This document shows positions 50,332-57,947 of a stretch of DNA of 64,000 nucleotides, piece after piece. The notes under the pieces are model-generated. The model saw only the letters and a list, made by a program, of their open reading frames with translations. It was not told the origin of the DNA and did not search any database. Position numbers and translations under genes: made by a program. Position 1 is the first letter of the stretch. Each line of letters starts with the position of its first letter. Origin of the DNA: CALVGQ01 sp964369385 (GTDB taxonomy: Bacteria > Bacillota_I > Bacilli_A > Erysipelotrichales > Erysipelotrichaceae); assembly GCA_964369385.1 (NCBI GenBank), contig CAYJEY010000001.1, positions 186,001-250,000 of the forward strand, in the 5' to 3' direction.

Positions 50332-50511
50332 ATGTTAAAAATTAAAATCATTGAGGAACAACATGAAGAAGATTGTATGGAAGAGGTCAATCGTTTTCTT
50401 TCTACGATTAATGATGAAGATGTTCATGGTATTCAATTTCAGTGCTCACACTTCGAATCAGATGATGATCAAATTTATAGTTTTTCTGTGTGTATCATTT
50501 ACCGAGACTAG
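50332..50511 (+). CDS. Cse60-like sporulation protein
   Basis: A 59-residue frame starting five bases after the dapA stop, beginning MLKIKIIEEQHEEDCMEEVN and ending SFSVCIIYRD. The pattern (strand, charged helix with EEVNRFL, strand with IQFQ, then YSFSVCIIYRD) strongly recalls Cse60, a SigE-dependent mother-cell sporulation protein of Bacillus. No strong ribosome site is seen, so it may be coupled to dapA. A longer overlapping frame in another phase (50351-50557) reads as an unlikely hydrophobic peptide and is judged a shadow. Confidence 0.75.
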   Translation: MLKIKIIEEQHEEDCMEEVNRFLSTINDEDVHGIQFQCSHFESDDDQIYSFSVCIIYRD

Positions 50512-50570
50512 CCTCATCGGTATTCAATCCTTGTTTTTAGGATTATTTGCTTTTTAAGTTGTAGTGAATA

Positions 50571-50579
50571 TGCTACAAT
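50571..50579 (+). promoter_or_regulatory. Extended -10 promoter before the lipoprotein gene
   Basis: TGCTACAAT, 20 bases before the ATG. The -35 region is weak. Confidence 0.5.
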
Positions 50580-50598
50580 ATTTTAGAGGTGAATGTGT

Positions 50599-51201
50599 AT
50601 GAAAAAAGTGTTTCTTTTTTTATTGACAATAATGTTATTGAGCGGATGCTCACAAGAAGGTGGAGAAAATGTTGTAAGTGATGAACAAATGACGCTTTAT
50701 TCTTCATCTTATCAAGCGGTATTGGATAATACTGCATTTAGTGAGGAATCATCGTTTTTTGAAATATCCTATGAGGTAGTGCAATCTGAAGCTCAGCATG
50801 TATACTATGTGTTTGTTGATAATCCTAAGGTGGCGATGTATGATATTGAATTAATTGTATTAGAAAATTTAGATAACTTTAATACTCAGAAGATGATGCC
50901 AACCTTTGGTATATTTGATTCTATTGAATATCACATGATTCCATTTCAAGTAGATGCTGAAAAAGGGTATGTGAAAGGGATCATGGTAAGTGGGGAGTTA
51001 GAAGAAGTGAGTGGTCCTTTATATATGATGGTCACTTGGAAAAATTATACTCGATTACAAACTTATCGTGAGTATTTTGTGATTAATCTTCATGAACCAA
51101 TTGAAGAAGATGGTCCAGTAGTAGAAATACCAGTTGTTGAATCAACTTCTCCATCAGGTGAGCTAGAGCAAGAATCAACTACTGATTCTGGTGAGGAGTA
51201 A
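50599..51201 (+). CDS. Putative lipoprotein, 200 residues
   Basis: A lipoprotein signal with LLSGC and the acyl Cys at 17 is followed by a beta-rich domain that I do not recognise and an acidic, Ser/Thr-rich C-terminal tail (ESTSPSGELEQESTTDSGEE, near 181-200). ATG 50599 has AGAGGTG eight bases upstream; the ATG at 50593 is too close to it. The murJ gene follows after three bases, so it may act in the envelope with the lipid II flippase, which is inference. Confidence 0.8.
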   Translation: MKKVFLFLLTIMLLSGCSQEGGENVVSDEQMTLYSSSYQAVLDNTAFSEESSFFEISYEVVQSEAQHVYYVFVDNPKVAMYDIELIVLENLDNFNTQKMMPTFGIFDSIEYHMIPFQVDAEKGYVKGIMVSGELEEVSGPLYMMVTWKNYTRLQTYREYFVINLHEPIEEDGPVVEIPVVESTSPSGELEQESTTDSGEE

Positions 51202-51204
51202 AAT

Positions 51205-52827
51205 ATGTCTAGAAGAGCAAAACAATCATTAATTGCAGGTGCGCTTACAAGTTCAGCCGGAGTGTTTTTAGCAAAAGCACTTGGGCTTTTGTATGTTGTC
51301 CCCTTTGTTTATATGGCTGGAGAAGATTACTCGTTGTATTCTAAAGCTTACTCACTTTATGATATCTTATTAAATTTAAGTACGGCAGGGTTGCCTTTTG
51401 CGGTTGCTAGTCTAGTTGCTAAATACTCAAGTCGTGGAGATTATAAGACAACCTTACTCGTTAGAAAAATGGCGACAAGTATATTGATGTTCTCAGGTTT
51501 TTTTATGGCGATGCTGTTAATATTCTTTTCGCGTAGCTATGCCGAGGCAGTAAGTGCTGCAGGAACATCTTATGAAACAATCACTAAATTTCAAAATGTA
51601 CTTATAATTCTTGCGTTGAGTGTTTTTCTAGTTCCTATTTTAGGTTCTTATCGTGGATTTTACCAAGGGTTAAAAGAGATGAGGAGTTATGGTTTTTCAC
51701 AAGTGTTAGAACAATTTGTAAGAGTTGGGCTATTGTTAGGTGTGGGAGCACTATTTGTTTATATTTTAGGGTTTGATAGTGTTTGGGCAGTTTATGCAGC
51801 AATATTTGCAACTGGAATATCTGCCCTATTTACGATTCTTTATTTCAAATCGCGAGATCGTGTGATATATAAGGAAATCAAGGAGCTTGCTCGTCAACAA
51901 GAATCAAAAGCTGAAAAGCAAGATATTATTATTAAAGAATTGTTTACTTTTGGAATTCCCTTTTTCTTAGTAGCTATTCTTGGTAATAGTATGATTATTG
52001 TGAATAGTACTTTTTTTGAAAATTCTTTAAATGGTGTGAGCGCGGAACTGGCTGCTAACTTGAATGGTATTATTCATTTAAAGGTAAATAAATTAACTTC
52101 AATTCCACAAGTGCTAGCTATTGGATTTAGTGCTGGATTAGTACCTTACATTACAGAATCGTTTGAGAAACAAGATAAGCTTGGATTAAAGCGTGGGGTA
52201 TATGATTGTCTAAATACTGTATTATATATTGCTATGCCGCTTTGTTTTTGTTTGTTTGCACTAGCTAAGCCTATTTACTACATTATGTATGGTGCGATTG
52301 ATTTATCTTATGGTACAACAGCTTTAGCATATAGTAGCTTTTTAGCATTTACTGGAACCATTGCACCAATCACGAGTAACGTAATGTTATCATTGCGATT
52401 AAGAAAAGCAGTGATAATGGTTCTAATATTGAGCTTTGTAGTTAAATTGGTGACTTTCTTTCCGTTAATGGAATATACAGGGTATACAGGAGCAATTACT
52501 TCTAGTGTCGTGAGTGGTCTTGTAGTCATTGCGGTCAATTGTTGGATTATTTCAACCAAGTTTAAAGTTAGTTTTGCTCCGGTGATTAAGAACTTCTTGA
52601 AGATGATCATTGCGCTTGTTGCGATGAATGGTGCATTTGTCTTACTTAGTTTGATTTCACCTTTACACTTCACATATAATAATTGGCTATTTACATTTTT
52701 CCAACTAGCGGTGTATGGTATTGTTGGGGTTATAACGTATTTTTTAAGTTCTATATCACTTGGTTTCTTTCAATCAGTGTTTAAAATGTCACCAGTAAAA
52801 GTCTTTTCAAAACTAAAAAGAAGGTAG
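51205..52827 (+). CDS. murJ: MurJ-type lipid II flippase (MOP superfamily, YtgP-like)
   Basis: A 540-residue membrane protein with about fourteen hydrophobic segments and the polysaccharide-transporter/MurJ pattern (LIAGALTSSAGVFLAKALGLLYVVP near 8-32). The close link with an RsuA-type pseudouridine synthase matches ytgP-ytzG in Bacillus, where YtgP is the MurJ flippase. SpoVB is a related alternative, but the neighbour favours MurJ. Confidence 0.88.
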   Translation: MSRRAKQSLIAGALTSSAGVFLAKALGLLYVVPFVYMAGEDYSLYSKAYSLYDILLNLSTAGLPFAVASLVAKYSSRGDYKTTLLVRKMATSILMFSGFFMAMLLIFFSRSYAEAVSAAGTSYETITKFQNVLIILALSVFLVPILGSYRGFYQGLKEMRSYGFSQVLEQFVRVGLLLGVGALFVYILGFDSVWAVYAAIFATGISALFTILYFKSRDRVIYKEIKELARQQESKAEKQDIIIKELFTFGIPFFLVAILGNSMIIVNSTFFENSLNGVSAELAANLNGIIHLKVNKLTSIPQVLAIGFSAGLVPYITESFEKQDKLGLKRGVYDCLNTVLYIAMPLCFCLFALAKPIYYIMYGAIDLSYGTTALAYSSFLAFTGTIAPITSNVMLSLRLRKAVIMVLILSFVVKLVTFFPLMEYTGYTGAITSSVVSGLVVIAVNCWIISTKFKVSFAPVIKNFLKMIIALVAMNGAFVLLSLISPLHFTYNNWLFTFFQLAVYGIVGVITYFLSSISLGFFQSVFKMSPVKVFSKLKRR

Positions 52828-52831
52828 TAAA

Positions 52832-53539
52832 ATGAGATTAGATAAATTAATAGGGCATACAACGGACTACTCCCGCAAAGATGTTAAAGAACTGATTAAA
52901 AAGAAAAGAGTTTTAGTCAATGATCTTGTTGCAAAGAAAGCAGATATGAAAATTGATGAAAATATAGATGTAGTTAAACTAGATGGTGAAGTCCTTAAGT
53001 ATCAACAAAATGTATACATTATGCTTAATAAACCTCAAGGGGTAATCAGTGCTACTCATGATGATAATCACAGAACGGTACTTGATTTGATAAATGAAAC
53101 ATACCATGCAATCTTTCCCGTTGGTAGACTTGATATTGATACTGAAGGATTGTTGTTGATCACAAATGATGGTGGATTAGCGCATGACCTGTTATCTCCA
53201 AAAAAGCATGTTAAAAAATGTTACTACTTAGAGTTGAATAAACAATTAAATGATTTTCATATCAAAATAATAGAAGAAGGAATCGTTATTGATGGTGATG
53301 AACAATGTAAACCTGCTCAAATTGAATATATGGGTGAATTAGCATATAAGTTATGGATTACTGAAGGTAAATTTCATCAGGTAAAGAGAATGATTTTGGC
53401 CTGCGATAGTGAAGTTATGTATCTAAAACGCTGCACAATGGGACCAATTGAATTAGATACAAGTTTGGGATTAGGGGAGTATCGTCATTTAAATGATGAA
53501 GAACTACAAAGTTTGTTAAAACTAAAAAGCTCGCGCTAG
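52832..53539 (+). CDS. RsuA-family 16S rRNA pseudouridine synthase (YtzG-like)
   Basis: An N-terminal S4 domain (about 1-50) and a catalytic domain with GRLDIDTEGLLL (98-109; Asp101 is the nucleophile), then KCYYLEL and EGKFHQVKRM. The 235 residues fit RsuA/YtzG rather than the longer RluB. It would modify 16S rRNA near U516. The gene is four bases after murJ, and its stop codon sits in the loop of a shared terminator. Confidence 0.88.
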   Translation: MRLDKLIGHTTDYSRKDVKELIKKKRVLVNDLVAKKADMKIDENIDVVKLDGEVLKYQQNVYIMLNKPQGVISATHDDNHRTVLDLINETYHAIFPVGRLDIDTEGLLLITNDGGLAHDLLSPKKHVKKCYYLELNKQLNDFHIKIIEEGIVIDGDEQCKPAQIEYMGELAYKLWITEGKFHQVKRMILACDSEVMYLKRCTMGPIELDTSLGLGEYRHLNDEELQSLLKLKSSR

Positions 53540-53549
53540 TGCGAGCTTT
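53526..53549. terminator. Bidirectional terminator between the RsuA-type gene and ispH
   Basis: AAAGCTCGC pairs with GCGAGCTTT around GCTAGT. The pseudouridine synthase stop lies in the loop. Confidence 0.88.
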
Positions 53550-53551
53550 AA

Positions 53552-54463
53552 CTATAGTATGGCATTGATATCTACATCCGGAATAATTAACTTGGATGTT
53601 TCTGCATAATTCTTCAAGACATTTATAACTTGATTTGTCAAATATGTTGGAGTGGAAGCACCAGATGTAATAGCGATACGTTTACACGAAACTAAATCTT
53701 GCTCATTTATCTGAGAACATGTTTCAATTAGTTTTACGCTTTTTACATGATTACTTAATGCGATGTTCTTTAGTTGGTTGGTATTATTAGAATGTTGATC
53801 ACCTACAACATAAAGTAAATCAATATCAGATACTTTGAGAAGTGCTTCTTGGCGAATTCGAGTAGCGTTACATATTTCCTCTTCAATCTCGATGTGAGGA
53901 TAACGGATTTGAAGTGTTTTAATCATCTCGCTTGTTTCTAATATGCTCATTGTAGTTTGTGTAGTTAAAAATAGGCGAGGATAAAATACATTAAGTTTTT
54001 CAATTGACTCCATCGAGTCAATAAGGGTTATATTGTTACTTGTTGTAATCACAGCTTCAGCTTCTGGATGTCCTTTTTTTCCAAGGTAGAAAACATGATA
54101 ATTTTTATCTAACATTTGTGCAACTCTCTGTTGTGTAGTAAGTACATCAGGACATGAAGCATCAATACAAATCAATCCTTTCTTTTTTGCTTTTTCTTTT
54201 ACTTTTGGATTGATTCCATGGGCAGTGAAGATGACAACGCCACTTTCAATCTCATCAAGTAAATCAATTCGCATTTTTCCTTTTGTTTCTAGTGTTTTTA
54301 TGTTAAGATGTTCAAGCGCCCTAGTTACATAGTCATTATGTACAATCATCCCAAGTATTGTGATGGGTTGATTAGGGTAATCAAGCGAACATTGTTTAGC
54401 AATGTTAATTGCATTCACCACGCCTTTACAATAACCGCGTGGAGTGATAGAAATAATTTGCAT
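53552..54463 (-). CDS. ispH: 4-hydroxy-3-methylbut-2-enyl diphosphate reductase
   Basis: IspH catalyses the last MEP step, giving IPP and DMAPP, with a 4Fe-4S cluster. The three cluster cysteines are Cys12 (RGYCKG), Cys104 (DASCPD) and Cys198 (EICNAT). The VHNDYV and TAHGIN histidine motifs are present. The start ATG at 54463 has AAGGAG upstream; the frame open from 54481 adds six residues without one. The 303-residue length is normal. Confidence 0.95.
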   Translation of the reverse strand: MQIISITPRGYCKGVVNAINIAKQCSLDYPNQPITILGMIVHNDYVTRALEHLNIKTLETKGKMRIDLLDEIESGVVIFTAHGINPKVKEKAKKKGLICIDASCPDVLTTQQRVAQMLDKNYHVFYLGKKGHPEAEAVITTSNNITLIDSMESIEKLNVFYPRLFLTTQTTMSILETSEMIKTLQIRYPHIEIEEEICNATRIRQEALLKVSDIDLLYVVGDQHSNNTNQLKNIALSNHVKSVKLIETCSQINEQDLVSCKRIAITSGASTPTYLTNQVINVLKNYAETSKLIIPDVDINAIL

Positions 54464-54482
54464 AGTAAGCTCCTTTTTCAAT

Positions 54483-54491
54483 ATTGTAACA
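54483..54491 (-). promoter_or_regulatory. Extended -10 promoter of ispH
   Basis: On the minus strand TGTTACAAT, 20 bases before the ATG. Confidence 0.5.
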
Positions 54492-54517
54492 TAGTTTTCT
54501 TTTTTTAGTTAAAACGT

Positions 54518-54523
54518 TATAAT
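54518..54523 (+). promoter_or_regulatory. -10 box of cshB-nfo promoter
   Basis: TATAAT at 54518-54523. The bases at the -35 place (TTTTCT) match poorly. Confidence 0.5.
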
Positions 54524-54570
54524 AGAGGTATAGGATGCAAAAAGAAATGCATAAGTAAATGAGGTAGAAT

Positions 54571-55935
54571 ATGAAACATTTTAGTCAAATACAATGGTCA
54601 AAGCGAACTCTTGATTTTATTCAGTTTAATCATTTTAAAGAGCCGACAAAGATTCAAAGCGCAGTCGTTCCCATGGCATTAAAGAAAAAAGATATTATTG
54701 GGATTTCAAAAACTGGGACAGGGAAAACACATGCTTTTCTTATTCCGTTGATGGAGATGATTGATTCATCTAAACCGGTTGTACAGGCTGTTATCACAGC
54801 CCCAACACGTGAGTTAGCACAGCAAATTTATAAACGTGCTAAAATGATGAGCGAAGCTGATCCACAACTTATCGTTAAATGTATTGTAGGAGGAAGTGAT
54901 CGCTCTAAGATGGCTGAGGGTCTTTCAAATCAACCGCATTTAGTTATAGGAACACCAGGACGTATTAAAGATTTATTTGTAGAAGAGGGTGTATTGCGAA
55001 TTGACTCGGCTTCAATGCTTGTTGTTGATGAAGCTGATATGACACTTGAATATGGGTTTTTAGATGAAGTTGATGCTATCGCTGGAAGAATGAGAAACAA
55101 CCTGCAAATGATGGTGTTTAGTGCAACAATTCCACAAAACCTTAGACCTTTTTTGAAAAAGTATATGCAAAATCCTCAAACAATTCATATTAAAGATGAT
55201 GAGCGCAGTGATCCAAATATTACACATCGATTAGTTCCATGTAAACACCATGACTATGCGACTACATGTCTTTCTATTCTTAATGGTTTCATACCGTATG
55301 TTTGCTTAATTTTCGCAAATACGCGTGATGAGGCTGCTCAATGTGCATCAGTGTTACGTAAAAATGGACGCAATGTGGTTGAAATTCATGGTGGACTTCA
55401 ATCTCGTCAAAGAAGACATGCAATGAAGCAACTTGAAAATTTAAAGCAATCTTATGTAGTTGCGAGTGATATCGCTGCAAGAGGAATAGATATTGAAGGA
55501 ATTACACATGTAATCTCTTTAGGGTTTCCAAGTGAACTTGACTTTTATATTCATCGTGCTGGTAGAACAGGACGTGCTGGAAAAGATGGGGTTTGTTTTG
55601 CGTTATACAAAGATTCAGATGATGCAGCAATTCAGTCATTAAAAGAGCGTGGTATCATGTTTGAACATGTTAATTTTAAAGATGGACAATGGACAACTTT
55701 AAAACCATATGGTGGTAAGAGACCAAAGAAGAATGATTTGATGGAAAAAGAAATTGCTAAGAGACTGACACGAAAAAACACAAAAGTTACACCTGGATAT
55801 AAAAAGAGACGTGCTGAAGAAGTTCAAAGAATTAAACGTAAACAAAAACGTGCTATGATTCAAGAAGATATCAAAGTTCAAAGAAAAGAGCGATATAAGG
55901 CGGAGCAACGTTCAAAAAGAGAGGGTAATGAATGA
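54571..55935 (+). CDS. cshB: DEAD-box RNA helicase, CshB-like
   Basis: All helicase motifs are visible: Q-motif PTKIQ (near 26), motif I SKTGTGKT (near 46-53), Ia APTRELAQQ, GTPGR, II VVDEAD (near 152), III FSATI and VI HRAGRTGRAG (near 328). A basic C-terminal tail (about 375-454) is typical of CshB. These helicases unwind structured RNA in cold and ribosome assembly. The ispH-cshB-nfo arrangement matches the Bacillus yqfP-yqfR-yqfS region. It overlaps nfo by four bases. Confidence 0.92.
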   Translation: MKHFSQIQWSKRTLDFIQFNHFKEPTKIQSAVVPMALKKKDIIGISKTGTGKTHAFLIPLMEMIDSSKPVVQAVITAPTRELAQQIYKRAKMMSEADPQLIVKCIVGGSDRSKMAEGLSNQPHLVIGTPGRIKDLFVEEGVLRIDSASMLVVDEADMTLEYGFLDEVDAIAGRMRNNLQMMVFSATIPQNLRPFLKKYMQNPQTIHIKDDERSDPNITHRLVPCKHHDYATTCLSILNGFIPYVCLIFANTRDEAAQCASVLRKNGRNVVEIHGGLQSRQRRHAMKQLENLKQSYVVASDIAARGIDIEGITHVISLGFPSELDFYIHRAGRTGRAGKDGVCFALYKDSDDAAIQSLKERGIMFEHVNFKDGQWTTLKPYGGKRPKKNDLMEKEIAKRLTRKNTKVTPGYKKRRAEEVQRIKRKQKRAMIQEDIKVQRKERYKAEQRSKREGNE

Positions 55936-56774
55936 TTTACTTAGGCTCTCACTGCTCAATGTCTGCTCCTAAGTACTTAGAAGGATCTGTACTAGAAGCC
56001 CTAAGCTATGGTGCTAATGCACTAATGGTGTATACTGGTCCTCCTCAAAATACAATGAGAAAGAACATTTCAGCTTTACGTGCTGATGAAGCAAAGCAAC
56101 TATTAAATGAGCATGGATTAAAAATAGAGCATATGATTGTACATGCTCCATATATTATTAATCCTGCGAATTGTGTTAATCCGAATACAATTGAGCTTGC
56201 AAAAGAATTTTTACGAAAAGAAATTGACCGTGTACAAGAGATTGGAGCAACTTATCTTGTACTACACCCTGGATCTCATACAACTGCTACTGTTGAAGAG
56301 GGACTAAGTCAAATAGTTCATACTTTAAATGAAGTTTTAAAAGAAGATGATCATATTGTTATATGTCTTGAAACAATGGCAGGTAAAGGTAGTGAAATTG
56401 GGAAATCTTTTGAACAATTGCAAGAAATTATTTCTCGTGTGTCATTGAGTAGTAAACTGGGCATATGTTTAGATACTTGTCATGTACATGATGCTGGAAT
56501 GGATGTAAATGATATTGATGGTTTACTTCAAAAATTTGAAGAGGTCATTGGCCTTGAAAAGTTAAAAGTGATCCATGTCAATGACTCAAAGAATGTTCAA
56601 GGTGCAAAAAAAGACCGACATGAGAACTTAGGTCAAGGTCATATCGGCTTTGATGCATTATATCGTGTTGTTCATCATGAAAAACTAAAACATGTAATCA
56701 AAATACTAGAAACACCTTATATTGATGGACAACCTCCTTACAAAGAGGAGATTGCTAGTCTATTAAATAAATAG
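55932..56774 (+). CDS. nfo: Endonuclease IV
   Basis: Nfo cuts DNA at abasic sites in base excision repair and uses three zinc ions. The zinc-ligand motifs are present: HAPYIIN (near 74), LHPGSH (near 115), CLETMAGKG (near 147), CLDTCHVHDAG (near 179), HVNDSK (near 219) and ETP at the C-terminus. The 280-residue length is normal. It shares translation with cshB through an ATGA overlap. Confidence 0.96.
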   Translation: MIYLGSHCSMSAPKYLEGSVLEALSYGANALMVYTGPPQNTMRKNISALRADEAKQLLNEHGLKIEHMIVHAPYIINPANCVNPNTIELAKEFLRKEIDRVQEIGATYLVLHPGSHTTATVEEGLSQIVHTLNEVLKEDDHIVICLETMAGKGSEIGKSFEQLQEIISRVSLSSKLGICLDTCHVHDAGMDVNDIDGLLQKFEEVIGLEKLKVIHVNDSKNVQGAKKDRHENLGQGHIGFDALYRVVHHEKLKHVIKILETPYIDGQPPYKEEIASLLNK

Positions 56775-56788
56775 TTATTTAATAGACT
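56757..56788. terminator. Shared hairpin at the ends of nfo and ispG
   Basis: AGTCTATTAAATAA pairs perfectly with TTATTTAATAGACT around ATAG. Both stop codons lie inside. No separate T-run follows in either direction, so terminator function is less sure than for the other convergent pairs. Confidence 0.6.
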
Positions 56789-57839
56789 TGGAAAAAAGAA
56801 GGATTTCCTGTTTAAGAGTTTCAATAATTTGATCTTGAGGTACACTTTTAATGAGTGTGCCTTTTTTAAATAAGATTGCCCCATCTTTACCACCAGCAAT
56901 ACCAATATCTGCTCGTGAAGCTTCTTGTGGTCCATTTACTGGGCATCCCATAATTGCGACTTCTACGTCTGATTCGATTGTTGTAAGGAATTGTTCAATT
57001 TCTTTCACGATAGGCAGCATATTGTACTGTAAACGACCACAAGTTGGGCAACTGATTAAGTTTGGCACATGTTCAATTAATTTAAAACAGTTCAGCAGTT
57101 GCTTACAAATTTGGAGTTCTTCAACTGGATCTGCGCTTACTGATATACGAATTGTATCTCCGATCCCTTCATGGAGAAGTGGGCCAAGTGCTGCGCTTGA
57201 TTTGATTGAACTTGTCGTAAATGTTCCAGCTTCTGTAACTCCTAGGTGAAGAGGATAAGGGAATTTTTTTGAAGCAGCTCTGTAAGTGTCAATTGTAAGT
57301 TGAACATCACTTGATTTAAAAGATAATATAATCTGTTCAAAACCACAGTGTTCCAATATGTCGATATGCTTTTTTGCGCTGGCAATCATTGCTTCGACAC
57401 ATGGTTTTTTATAAATTTCTAAAATTTCTTTATCAAGAGAACCACTATTGATTCCGATACGAATAGGGATGTTTTTTTGTGTACAAGCGTTTACAACAGC
57501 TTGTACATGTTCGATGTTGCCTATATTTCCAGGATTTAATCTAATTTTATCAATCCCCTGACCAATTGCGATTAGGGCAAGTCGATAGTTAAAGTGGATA
57601 TCTGCAACAAGAGGAATATTTGTCCCTGCCTTGATTTCTGATATAGCTAGAGCATCACTTTCATCAAGTACAGCCATACGGACAATTTGACAACCTGCAT
57701 TTTCTAAATCGTTGATTTGCTTTATGGTAGCAATAATATTAGCGGTACGTGTATTTGTCATCGATTGCATAATTACTTTATTTTGTCCACCGATTTGAAT
57801 GTTACCTACATGTACTATTTTTGTGTTTGTACGTTTCAT
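56775..57839 (-). CDS. ispG: 4-hydroxy-3-methylbut-2-en-1-yl diphosphate synthase (flavodoxin)
   Basis: IspG converts MEcPP to HMBPP, the step before IspH. The TIM-barrel N-terminal domain starts with VGNIQIGGQNKVIMQSMTNT (near 11-30). The cluster cysteines are in SCPTCGR (near 262-268) and MGCPVNGPQEA (near 298-308). The 354-residue length is normal. AGAGGTGA precedes the ATG. It is single and convergent with nfo. Confidence 0.95.
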   Translation of the reverse strand: MKRTNTKIVHVGNIQIGGQNKVIMQSMTNTRTANIIATIKQINDLENAGCQIVRMAVLDESDALAISEIKAGTNIPLVADIHFNYRLALIAIGQGIDKIRLNPGNIGNIEHVQAVVNACTQKNIPIRIGINSGSLDKEILEIYKKPCVEAMIASAKKHIDILEHCGFEQIILSFKSSDVQLTIDTYRAASKKFPYPLHLGVTEAGTFTTSSIKSSAALGPLLHEGIGDTIRISVSADPVEELQICKQLLNCFKLIEHVPNLISCPTCGRLQYNMLPIVKEIEQFLTTIESDVEVAIMGCPVNGPQEASRADIGIAGGKDGAILFKKGTLIKSVPQDQIIETLKQEILLFSKSIK

Positions 57840-57856
57840 TATTTCACCTCTTTGTT

Positions 57857-57865
57857 ATTGTAGCA
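57857..57865 (-). promoter_or_regulatory. Extended -10 promoter of ispG
   Basis: On the minus strand TGCTACAAT, about 18 bases before the ATG. Confidence 0.5.
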
Positions 57866-57947
57866 TGTTTTTAATTAAGTCGCACGAATTTACTCCTATA
57901 CAAAAAATTGGAATGTTGTATACTAAATAAGTAAGGAGTTGAATTCA

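Noticed and set aside
50351..50557. Plus-strand frame of 68 codons after dapA
   Set aside because: It overlaps the Cse60-like frame in another phase, lacks a ribosome site and reads as a Met/Phe-rich peptide with no family resemblance.
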